From the NCBI GenBank assembly GCA_900491605.1, contig UESW01004382.1, positions 286,696-350,695 of the forward strand: DNA of 64,000 nucleotides, written 5' to 3'. How positions within the stretch are numbered: position 1 is the first letter of the stretch; each line of letters starts with the position of its first letter. Positions 1-9,796 of the stretch are shown piece after piece. Made by a program: the position numbers and the translations under genes. Source of the DNA: Calamus simplicifolius. Its lineage: Eukaryota; Streptophyta; Magnoliopsida; Arecales; Arecaceae. Below the pieces are notes generated by a model. That model saw only the letters and a program-made list of their open reading frames with translations. It did no database searches and had not been told where the DNA came from.

Positions 1-36
1 TGAGGTCGGTCACTAGGAAGTCGGTCTGTACAACGG

Positions 37-384
37 TTACAGGGGCCAGGTTCCTGCGCGGACCGTCAGGGTGACGATTCCTTCTGGGATGATGACGTCG
101 CCGGTGAATCCCATCAGGGTGGAATCCACGGCTCGAAGGTTTTCCATGAGCAATTTCATCCTGGCAAACACACCGAGGTACAAAACGTTTACCGAGCTTC
201 CACTATCGACCAGGATTCGGCTTACATCATAATTGTTCAAGTTAAGGGATACAACAAGTGCGTCATCATGGGGAAGCTGTATCCCAAGAAGATCATCATC
301 AGAAAAGGAAAGTTCGCCTGTGCGTGCCTTCTTCGGCACCGGTGCATCACCGCGCCCTGGAGCTCGATCCGCCGGCCTCTTCAA
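37..384 (-). pseudogene. Gypsy aspartic protease region (partial pol)
   Basis: The reading frame holds the retropepsin active-site motif VDSGSSVNVLY, preceded by a stretch of the type NNYDVSRILVDSG and followed by hydrophobic segments typical of Ty3/gypsy polyproteins. The protease would cut the gag-pol polyprotein. The frame stops at 37, about where the protease would join reverse transcriptase, so this is a partial product. It lies directly downstream of the gag remnant on the same strand. Active-site D-S-G is intact. I am confident of the family and less sure whether the stop at 37 is a real lesion. Confidence 0.8.
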
Positions 385-399
385 TCATGTTGATACGGC

Positions 400-1921
400 C
401 AACCACGGGCGGATTTGGTGGAGGAGGGAGTTGTGGGAGCTCGGGCTGGCGATCACCTCCTTGTTGCTGCGGCTCGGGTGCCCTTCTGAACTGGTCCAAC
501 CGTCCCCGCCGAATCAGCCTCTCATCTCATTCTTCAGCTGCCAGCATTCTTCGGTGTCATGACCATGCTCCCTATGGTAGCGGCAGTACTTGGCGGGATC
601 TCTTCGGGTCGGGTTCCCTCGGAGAGGTACTGGTCGGGGAAGCTGGCGCTCTATCTCCATGAGGATCTGCGCCCGGGGCACAGTCAGCGGAGTATAGCGA
701 TCGAATCGCCTGGGGGACTCCGGGAGCGATTCCTTGGCGGCAGCGGAGGGACTCTTTGGCGGCGGGGCGGACTTGGCCGACGGACAGGGCGGTGTCTGTC
801 GGGAACTTTGGGCTCTTGCTTCTTCCTTGCCTGCTCAGCGCGGGCCACTCTCCGCGACTCCTCGACCCGAGCGTATTTGTCCGCAAGGGCCATCATATCA
901 GACAGACATGGGGGGTAGCTGACCTCCATTGCCAAATAGAAGTCGCTCTCCTTTGAAACTCCCCCCGCTAGGGCGGACATAGCCACCTCATGATTAAGGT
1001 GGTCCACCTCCAACATGGCCTTGTTGAAACGGCCAAGATAATTTCTCAAGGACTCCCCCTCTCTTTGCTTGACTTCGGAGAGGGAGTCGGATCTCCGTCG
1101 GTGGCGGCGGCTGCTGACGAACTGGCCAATAAAAAGGTGGCTCAGCTCGTCGAATGAATCAATGGAACCTGGTTTCAAGGCGTTGAACCAGGTTCGGGCG
1201 GATCCTCTGAGGGTGGATGGGAAGGCTCGGCAGAGGATCGCATCAGATGCTCCGTGGAACATCATTATTGACCGGAAGCTGCTGAGATGGTCGTCCGGAT
1301 CAGTGGAGCCGTGATAGGGCTCGACGGTTGGCAGCTTAACGTGGGAGGGAATCACTTCCTCCATGATTCCCTTAGAGAAAGGGATGCCCTGCTCTGCTTT
1401 GGGCTGGGGCAGATGGATCTGCTTGGCGGCGTCCAGCTCCTGACGCATTTCTTGGATCTGACGGCGGATCTCCTCCTCACCGGCTAGAGGAGGGGCCGGG
1501 CGCGAGAACCGCAAGGATGGCGTCGAATCATGGTGAGACGTCGCCGGAGAGAGGGAGCGGGCTCGCCGAGATCTGGGAGGATCTCTATCGTAACCGGTTC
1601 GAGGGACCGGTTTGTCCCCCTGGGGCGATGTGGGGGATCCGCTGATTCATGCGGATCAGAGGAGGAGGTTGCCGGCGAAGAAGAAGTCGCCGTTTCTTTC
1701 TGGGGATGTGAAGCAGGAGGAGTAAGGCGCTCCTGCACCAGGTGGGTAAGAGCCTGGACTTGTTGGACCAGCGTAGCAAACTGGTCCTGGGTCACCGGAA
1801 TGGCAGGCGGCGACGGAGTCTCGACAGGTGGGGTTGTGGCGCTGTGGCGCCGGTCGGATCAGGCCTCTGGGAGGCGACCTGATCTTGAGCATCAGAGGTT
1901 GCTCTCTTCCGGTTGGCCATC
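400..1921 (-). pseudogene. Gypsy gag, frameshifted
   Basis: A likely start is at 1921 (MANRKRATSD). The retrotransposon gag core (PF02093/PF03732-like) is seen at 1514-960: VEPYHGSTDPDDHLSSF, then SARTWFNALKPGSI and ESLRNYLGRFNKAM. The C-terminal DTEECWQLK element is near 560. At least three frame changes are needed to read through (near 1850, near 1510 and near 535), so no full gag protein can be made. Gag would form the particle that packages element RNA. The N-terminal part (1795-1484) is proline and serine rich. The primer site and LTR lie just upstream, which supports this assignment. Confidence 0.8.
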
Positions 1922-1984
1922 AGAGAGGTTCTTCTCCGGATTAAGATCCTTGTCTCCTTTTTCAAGTTTTGATGGGACTTGAGG

Positions 1985-2002
1985 CCCTTCCTCTAGCGCC
2001 AA
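1985..2002 (-). other. Putative primer-binding site of the gypsy element
   Basis: Two bases inside the LTR end (2005), the minus strand reads TTGGCGCTAGAGGAAGGG. The TTGGCGC core right after the 5' LTR is typical of Tat-type gypsy elements primed by a host tRNA. I have not matched it to a specific tRNA. Confidence 0.6.
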
Positions 2003-2331
2003 TCTGTTGCCGCCGAAATCCGTCCTCCGACTCGGGCGCGGTCGATCTCCGGGAAGGGGGGTGCGGCGGACCTGCAAAACAGGAAGCCCACACGCGGAGG
2101 GACGCTGGGGGTGGTCCTCCGCGGAAGGCCCTCCGACGCTCAAGTCAGTGAGGAAGGAATCGGCGATCAACCAGACAATGGGGAGGTGGATCTCTCCGGG
2201 AGACCTCTCCGGGGGGCGGCCAATCGGAGCTCTAGGAGGAGCTGAGCACCGACGAGCTGCCGGAAGAGAGGAATGATTCCAGAGTTTTTGTGTGTCAAGA
2301 GTCGCGTACCTGAGGGAATCTGCCAATCTGA

Positions 2332-2339
2332 TATTTATA
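2332..2339 (-). promoter_or_regulatory. TATA box in gypsy LTR
   Basis: TATAAATA on the minus strand, downstream of the U3 minisatellite, in the position expected for the element promoter. The same box occurs in the inverted LTR at 4596-4603. Confidence 0.6.
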
Positions 2340-2640
2340 GACTGTCACCTGGGGACTTGAGCATCTTCTGGAAGGTTCTGAGGTTGTTACGATACGGGGG
2401 TAGACAGAATCAGGCCGTTGTGGGGCCGTTAGAATCCACGCCTTGTCTGTTAAGGGATCGACGGCTGGGAGAGCTCCTCGATGTCTTGGGATCTGGGTGA
2501 GTAGACCTGGGGCGGTTACAATAGGTCTTAGGCCACGTCTCGACATGATTCCTTGCCTAAGGTGCTGTTCGGGTAAGCTTAAGCTCTCCCGCGTCAGGTT
2601 CCGCGGAGGTAGACGTCAGGGCGTGGATCGCTGGGTATAA

Positions 2641-2936
2641 GCGAGCTACGGAAGCCCGGAAGAGGAGCTAGGGAAGCCGGAGCCGAGCTACGGAAGCCCG
2701 GGGAGGCCGAGCTACGGAAGCCCGGAGAGGCCGAGCTACGGAAGCCCGGAAGAGGCCGAGCTACGGAAGCCCGGAGAGGCCGAGCTAGGGAAGCCCGGAA
2801 GAGGCCGAGCTACGGAAGCCCGGAAGAGGCCGAGCTACGGGCTACGGAAGCCCGGAGAGGCCGAGCTACGGAAGCCCGGAAGAGGCCGAGCTACGGAAGC
2901 CCGGGAGAGGCCGAGCTAGGGAAGCCCGGAAGAAGA
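2641..2936 (-). repeat. U3 minisatellite, about 12 units of 25-26 bp
   Basis: Tandem units of the form GAAGCCCGGAAGAGGCCGAG plus CTACG are seen in the plus-strand reading. I count about 12, with small length and base variants. The sister LTR has about 9 units, so copy number changed after the copies separated. Confidence 0.9.
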
Positions 2937-3004
2937 CGGCGGGAGGAGGTCAGCCTTAGCCGCCTCGCACGGATATCAATGCAATGACGATTTTACCCCC
3001 AACA

Positions 3005-3884
3005 CTGTCCATTACGAAGGACATCCAGGTTCCTCTCCTCCTGCGCCGATAAGGCCGGATGCGTCTCCGCATCCCTCGCAACTTCCCCCCATCATCGAGG
3101 GAAATCGGAACCGATGTTCCCCTCGCAATCACAAATCGGCTCTTCCACCCCTTGATGGAAGAGGGCTTATCCACAATGACATTAAAAGACCTCCGGGGCC
3201 CGATAGAGGTCCACTCCGATTTCCTCTCAGGAGTCAGGTGGTAACAGGTGCGGAAAAGGGGGAGAGTCGCAACGACTCGAATCTGGTGACACATCGAAAT
3301 GAATCCGACGATATTCCGCCAACTGTTTGGAGCCACCATTGACGGACAGATGTTGTAGTGGGTCATGATCTCCTTCACCAAGGGATGGAGAGGAAAACGA
3401 AGACCCGCCTTAAAACTATCCTCATAGATAAAGACTCCGGACTCTAATCCCCGAGTAACCCTATCTTCGGGTTCCGGCACCCGTAAAACTACATCCAGGG
3501 CAGACCATACCTCTGGTGAATCCTCCCCAAATCCTCAGCAACGATTTCTGAGGCCACATCTTCAGGGCTCATCGCCATCTCGGTTGAGGAAATCCTGGAC
3601 AAGAACGATGAACGCTGGAGAGGATGAGAGACCAATGCTCTTCTGAAAACAAGGTGAGAAGACGCCGCGAACATGCGCACATGTGCATAAGCATGTATAT
3701 ATAGGGCGGCTGTCACTTCGCTTCTTCGCCAAGGAACCGCCCTGAGGAGGCGGGACGTCTCACTCGAGGCGTCCAGAATCGCCTCGACTAACCTCCATAT
3801 CGATCGGGATTCACGGCACGGCACAATCTCAACCGTCGTTAGTGGAGGAACCTTACCTCCGAAGGTACGATAGCCCTGTCGCAT
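3005..3884 (-). pseudogene. Putative gypsy-type transposon ORF (PF04195-like), frameshifted and truncated
   Basis: Two overlapping frames form one gene. The first ends LGRIHQRYGLPWM near 3489. The second carries EDRVTRGLESGVFIYE, FKAGLRFPLHPLVKEI and MVAPNSWRNIVGFI, the conserved pattern of the plant Transposase_28 domain (PF04195), with a basic stretch near its end. A one-step frame change near 3490-3500 separates them. The second frame then runs into the LTR at 3004 and is cut there. The likely start is MAMSPEDVAS near 3575. The ORF is antisense to the plus-strand LTR at 4003-4932. Tat-lineage elements such as Grande are known to carry additional ORFs, some antisense, between pol and the 3' LTR, so it may belong to that element. 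Function is unknown. Confidence 0.65.
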
Positions 3885-4002
3885 TAATTAGGGCATCATT
3901 GCATAAACTGCTTAGGCCAAGACGTCCCATCCAGGGCGCGCCACTTGAGCTTATACTCCCTACGCCCGAACCTACGCTTCGAACTAGGGAGTGGATGGCA
4001 TG

Positions 4003-4932
4003 TGTTGGGGGGTAAAATCATCATTGCATTGATATCCGTGCGAGGCGGCTAAGGCTGACTCCTCCCGCTGTCTTCTTCCGGGCTTCCCTAGCTCGGCCTC
4101 TTCCGGGCTTCCCTAGCTCGGCCTCTTTCGGGCTTCCCTAGCTCGGCCTCTCCCGGGCTTCCGTAGCTCGGCCTCTCCGGGCTTCCGTAGCTCGGCCTCT
4201 TCCGGGCTTCCCTAGCTCGGCCTCTCCCGGGCTTCCCTAGCTCGGCCTCGCCCGGGCTTCCCTAGCTCGGCCTCTTCCGGGCTTCCGTAGCTCGCTTATA
4301 CCCAGCGATCCACGCCCTGACGTCTACCTCCGCGGAACCTGACGCGGGAGAGCTTAAGCTTACCCGAACAGCACCTTAGGCAAGGAATCATGTCGAGACG
4401 TGGCCTAAGACCTATTGTAACCGCCCCAGGTCTACTCACCCAGATCCAAGACATCGAGGAGCTCTCCCAGCCGTCGATCCCTTAACAGACTAGGCGTGGA
4501 TTCTAACGGCCCCACAACGGCCTGATTCTGTCTACCCCCGTATCGTAACAACCTCAGAACCTTCCAGAAGATGCTCAAGTCCCCAGGTGACAGTCTATAA
4601 ATATCAGATTGGCAGATTCCCTCAGGTACGCGACTCTTGACACACAAAAAACTCTGGAATCATTCCTCTCTTCCGGCAGCTCGTTGGTGCTCAGCTCCTC
4701 CTAGAGCTCTCGATTGGCCGCCCCCCGGAGAGGTGTCCCGGAGAGATCCACCTCCCATTGTCTGGTTGATCGCCGATTCCTTCCTCACTGACTTGAGCGT
4801 CGGAGGGCCTTCCGCGGAGGACCACCCCCAGCGTCCCTCCGCGTGTGGGCTTCCTGTTTTGCAGGTCCGCCGCACCCCCACTCCCTGCGGATCGACCGCG
4901 CCCGAGTCGGAGGACGGATCCCGGCGGCAACA
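4003..4932 (+). repeat. Plus-strand gypsy LTR, inverted relative to 2005-3004
   Basis: It starts TGTTGGGGGG and ends GGCGGCAACA, and has a TATAAATA box at 4596-4603. The purine-rich stretch 3981-4002 just upstream looks like a polypurine tract, and no primer site follows, so I read it as a 3' LTR. Flanks GCATG and GGTAT do not match, so it is not a simple solo LTR. Confidence 0.8.
4076..4295 (+). repeat. U3 minisatellite of the plus-strand LTR, about 9 units
   Basis: Reverse complement of the 2641-2936 array, with units of the form GGGCTTCCCTAGCTCGGCCT. It has fewer copies than the sister LTR. Confidence 0.9.
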
Positions 4933-5486
4933 GGTATTATTGTAAAGTTTTAATTTAACCTCAATCGGTCTCACACAGTGGAGAAGCAGGGATCTTTTCT
5001 CCCACTACCTTATTAGTTGAACTAGCACACATGGTATGAATCATGTGTTACAGTGTTTGTAATTTTTTTTCGATGTCTGATAAAACAATGTGCTGATCTT
5101 AGTTTAGTCGCTTTCAAGTGCCTAACCTGAATTCTCTAAGTGTTCTCATTTAGCAGGCAATCACTGAGAATTTGTATCTGGCTTTCACAGGTTATTTGAA
5201 AATGGGCTATTTAAATCGATTGTCATATATATATATATATATTACAATCTCATCTCATACTCTCTATGAGGCGACATACCTAGCATTACGTCTCATCTCT
5301 ACTCGCTATCCGAGCGTAGAGGTGATTGCTTGTGTGAGTAAGCCAATCTTTGAACCTGTGCGACATCACTTTGTTGAGCTTCTAACCAAAAATATAATAT
5401 GTATACATATATATCTTGATAAAGAACATTCATTTGCATTTATCATAAAAATAGTACAATATGTGCTTAACAATACAATTTATATT
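4933..5486 (-). mobile_element. Probable 3' end and truncated LTR of minus-strand copia element
   Basis: This AT-rich stretch follows the RNase H stop codon (5487) on the minus strand. It has a polypurine-like GTAGTGGGAGA near 5000-5010 and is then cut at 4932 by the gypsy LTR. I infer that it is 3' UTR plus the start of a copia LTR. It includes a (TA)n run at 5226-5243. Confidence 0.4.
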
Positions 5487-8400
5487 CTATGCAATCCAAG
5501 AGAATCTATGTGCCATAAAAACATCTCTTGGAATTGGTTTAGTCAAGGGATCCGGCACCATTCGATGCATAGAGATATATTGTACAATCATTTCTCTTTT
5601 ACTAATGATGTCTCTAATGTAGTTGTATCTGGTATCAATGTGTTTGGTTCAGCAATGATATTTGGAGTCTTTAGTGAAAGCAATCGCCGCTTGATTATCA
5701 CAATAAATAGTGATTGGTGCAACACCATCACTTTGAACTTCCAAATTATCAATAAATCTTCTTAACCAAACAGCTTCCTGTACAGCAGCTGAATATGCAA
5801 TAAATTCAGCTTCCATAGTTGACAGCGCTATGCATGTTTGCTTCTTACTACACCAAGATATGGCACCTTTATTAAGTAAAAAGGCATAACCAGATGTAGA
5901 TTTTCGTTGATTGAGATCTTCCCAATCAGCATATGGATATCCAACAAGACGTAATTCTGATCATTGATAACATAGGCAGTAATCCATAGTTCCTTTTAAA
6001 TATCTCAAAATTCTTTTGACAGCTTTCCAATGTTCTGGACCAGGATTCGATTGATATCGACTAACTAGTCCAACAGCAAAACATATATCCGGGCGGGTGC
6101 ACATCATAGCATACATTAAACTCCCAACTGCACTTGTATATGGTACAGTAGACATTTGCTTTTGTTCTTGTGGATTTTTAGGACACATATTTTGACTCAA
6201 AGCTTCACCCTTTGATATAGGAGTATCCACGGGTTTGCAACTATTCATATTAAATCGTTCTAAAATCTTTTGGATATAATTCTCTTGTGACAGAGCCAAA
6301 AATTTCTTTGAACGATCTCTTTTAATTTTTACTCCCAGTATGTACTTTGTTTCACCCATGTCTTTCATGTCAAAATTTATGGACAACCATCTTTTAATGG
6401 TCATGACATACTGCTTGTCATTTCGAGCTATCAAAATATCATCAACATAAAGAGATAGAATTGTAAATTTGTCATTCATCTTTCTAATATAAACATAATG
6501 ATCCTCATCAATTATTTTAAAATCATATTTTGAAATTACTTTATGAAATCTAAGGTACCATTGTCTAGATGATTGTTTCGGGCCATAAATTGACCTTTTG
6601 AGCTTGCAAACTTTGCTCCTTGACCTTTAACTAGAAAACCTACAGGCTGTTCCATGTAGATTTCCTCGTCTAACTCTCCATGTAGGAAAGCAGTCTTAAC
6701 ATCCATTTGATGCAATTCTAAATCTAGATGTGCTACTATAGCTAGAATTAAGCGAATAGAGGTAAACCTAACAACAAGTGAAAAAGTTTCCTCATAGTCT
6801 ATACCCTCCTGTTGGGTATAACTTTTCGCTACCAGACGAGCTTTATATCTATCAACAGAACCATCCGCCTTACGCTTTATTTTGAGAACCCATTTGTTCC
6901 CAATAGCTTTGCGGCCTGGCGGTAAATTAACCAAATCCCAAACTTGGTTTAGTCTCATAAATCCATTTCTTCTTCCAATGCTACTTTCCACTTTTCTTTA
7001 GCAGGACACTCAAGTGCCTCTTTGATAGTTGTAGGTTCATCGTCATCTTGGGGAGTAACTATATAAGCCTCGTTTTCAATTAGAAAACGTTTTCTAGGAG
7101 TTTTGGAACGAATACTCCTTCGTAATTGAGAATCATTGCTTCCACCTATTAAAATTGGTTCGAAGTCAGTCTCAAATCTCCCACTCAATTGAGATGGTTG
7201 AAGCAATTCCTTGTTTATCTGACTTTCAAGAATAGGATTAAGTACAACTTCTTGAGTGTCAACCATCGAACGACTTGTACCAACCTCTTCTTGCTCATCC
7301 ATTTCATATAAATAAGATCCTTTGTCCATATCATCCTTTTTAGGAAATTGATCTTCAAGAAAAGTGACATCTCGGGACTCAATTTCAGTAAACCTTGCAT
7401 CAGAATCCTCACCAATAAATACATATCCTTTTGAGTTTTCAGAGTATCGTATAAAAATACATTTCCTTCCCCTAGGTCCTATTTTACCATATTTATGGGA
7501 AGTGTCAAGTATATAAGCTGCACATCCCCAGGGATGCATTGACTCAAATCAGGTTTTCTACTTGTTCATAACTCATAAGGTATGGAGGATACTGACTTAG
7601 AAGGTACTCAAGTATGTATACTGCAGTTAATAAAGCATCTCCTCAATATTGTATTGGAAGATTAGCTTGTGCCATCATAGACCTGACCATGTCCAGTAAT
7701 GTCCTATTTCTCGTTCAGCAACACCATTTTGTTGTGGAGTTCTAGGCATGGTCAATTGTCTCATAATTCCTTTATCGTTACACAGTTCCTTGAACTGTTC
7801 AGATAGATACTCTCCCTCGATCGGTCCTTAAAGCTTTCATCCTTTTGTCTAATTGATTTTCTAACTCATTTAGATATCGTATAAAGCAATCCAATGCTTC
7901 CGATTTATGAGAGATCAAATAGACATGACCATACCGAGTATAATCATCTATGAAAGTAATGAAATATGAGGCTCCATGCCTTGCTCTAGTACTCATTGGT
8001 CCACATATATCAGAGTGTACAAGTTGTAATGGATAATCAACCCTATGGGCTGTTCTAAATGGTTTTCTATTCATTTTTCCTTTTAAGCAATATTCACAAG
8101 TGGGCAGATTAAATTTCATGTTTGATCCCACTAGACCATCACGAGCAAGTCTATTCATTCTATCTTGCCCAATATGCCCTAATCTAGCATGCCATAAATT
8201 CATCTCGGCATCATCGTTGCTAGATTTAGTAAATAAGGAAAAACAAACGCCATTGCTACTATTGCAATATTTAGTGTTTAAAACCATTAAGCCATTCATT
8301 AGAAAACCACAACCATAAAAACTGGTACCAAGAGAGATATACACATTCTCCATGAAAAGTCATGCTAAAACCTAGTTTTAAAAGAGCAATTACAAAGACC

Positions 8401-8673
8401 AAATTTCGTCGAATATCTGGAGCATAAAGGACATCATGTAAATATAGGATTCGGCCTTCTTATAAGTCCAATTTGCATGTACCAATCCCTTTTACTTCTA
8501 TCCTCGCATTGTTGCCTAAATAGATCCACTTTGTTCTTTTAGGAATTTGACGAAATTCCACAAACTCATTTCTGTCTCTAGCTACATGGTCTGTGGCTCC
8601 TGAGTCTACAGTCCACAAAGGATGTGTTTCAGTGAGCAAAACAGTACTAGAAACAAAATACTTGATATAGAAG
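5487..8673 (-). pseudogene. Ty1/copia pol remnant (protease edge, integrase, RT, RNase H)
   Basis: The minus-strand order is protease edge near 8600, GAG-pre-integrase with LWHARLGHIGQDRMNRLA and CEYCLKGK (8200-8080), integrase core HSDICGPMS and FIDDYTRYGHVY (8030-7900), integrase C-terminal domain GRKCIFIRYSENSKGYVFIG (7480-7410), reverse transcriptase with KARLVAKSYTQQEGIDYEE and MDVKTAFLHGELDEEIYMEQ (6850-6640) and LYVDDILIARND (6440), then RNase H with KSTSGYAFL and KHIDTRYNYIRD, stopping at 5487. Frames break near 7800, 6600, 6530 and 5960. gag is missing beyond 8673. The sister copy at 9797-11981 is in opposite orientation and nearly identical over the shared part. Inactive. Confidence 0.9.
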
Positions 8674-9796
8674 ACCCATTCATTATATTGGCTTGACCCT
8701 ACATAAATAACTAACTAAATATTTTTTTTTGACATGAGTGTGTCTAAAACTAATTCCATGGCAATAATTACACATTCTATATTAAATTAATATTTGGCTT
8801 GAAATTTGTTAGTTTGCTTGACATGTCTTTTTGTTCCTTAAATGTTAAGGAATCATGTCTCACTTAAGGAGGATGATCAGCCTTAAAAGGTATAGAAAAG
8901 AAAAGAGGGATAGAAGAATCCATGGGTCACCACTAGCTTTGAGAAGCGAGACTGCAAGGCAAAGGCTCAGTAGTTTGAAATCAAATCTTGCCAAATATAG
9001 AATGTTGCCTGGATAGACTCTTGTAGAGCATGTCAGGATTGTTAATAACAAGCTCCAAGAGATTACACATAGTGGCCATATACTTAATGATATAGAAGTA
9101 TTCAGCTTTGCATAAAACATTGCCACGATGTCTATAAGACAATTTGGAAAGCTTCTAGGAAAGTGATTATAATGTCTTCCAATGCATCGGATGATACAGA
9201 CTTTTTGAATGGAAAAACTAGAGTTTATGAGAGGCTAGTTTACTTGTTTCTTGAATCAAACATTTGGAAAAACTTAGCTAGGACATGTGTTAGCTGTAAG
9301 TCCCGATATGTATTCTGCTAAGTATTCCACAGTAAGTCATCATTGGTTAAGGAAAATAACTCCTGTGATTATGGATAGGGAAAATGTTGAACAATCTATC
9401 CCTAGAAGGGTACGTTTCAACTGATAGTGAATTAATTATTTTTTATTGTTCTTGTACATATATTTTTATTGTTGTACATATTTTTTGTTTTTTGTATATA
9501 TGTTTTCATTGAATAGTTTATAATGAAAATATTTTGTTTTTGGGCATTCATGATTGGAAATATTCAAGTGGATTCTCATTTGGAATTATATTTGTCACAA
9601 TTCAAATTAAATCCCCATAAATTCTACATTTGAATATAGATGTTGATTGGGAACATAGTGAACTTTTGCATCTATATCTTATGAAGTTTTTTTTGGTTAA
9701 TTTAATTTGGAATTATGACTAGTAATGTGTATATATAAATAGAACATAAATTAATATTGCATTTACATTTGTCTCTTTGTAGTTTTGTGATTAGTT
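8674..9796. other. Non-coding spacer between the copia copies
   Basis: AT-rich, with T-rich repeats around TTGTACATAT (9450-9500). It may contain the 5' LTR or leader of the plus-strand copia, but I found no TGGTATCAGAGC primer site. ORFs here show no family features. Confidence 0.4.

Larger units (their letters stand above)
1..3004 (-). mobile_element. Ty3/gypsy retrotransposon, 5' part, cut by window edge
   Basis: Read on the minus strand the order is LTR (3004-2005), primer-binding site, gag (about 1921-400) and aspartic protease (384-37), then the window ends where reverse transcriptase would follow. This is the normal gypsy order. The gag C-terminal part has a TEECWQLKNEI-type stretch near 560-530, which resembles Tat/Retand gag proteins. 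Frames shift several times, so the copy is inactive. A full copy should continue to the left of base 1. The upstream 5-bp flank is CTGTC (3005-3009), and its partner copy would lie outside the window. Confidence 0.85.
2005..3004 (-). repeat. 5' LTR of minus-strand gypsy element (about 1.0 kb)
   Basis: On the minus strand it starts TGTTGGGGG at 3004 and ends GGCAACA at 2005, so it has TGTTG/CAACA ends. It holds a U3 minisatellite (2641-2936), a TATAAATA box (2332-2339) and is followed by the primer site. A second copy in opposite orientation lies at 4003-4932 and is near-identical outside the minisatellite. The LTR cuts into the ORF at 3005-3884. Confidence 0.85.

Noticed and set aside
4003..4932. 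Solo gypsy LTR
   Set aside because: Flanking 5-mers GCATG and GGTAT do not match, and a purine tract precedes it, so a 3' LTR of a damaged element fits better.
5172..5765. 197-codon plus-strand ORF
   Set aside because: It is antisense to the copia RNase H region and its non-coding tail; the minus strand carries clear RNase H motifs.
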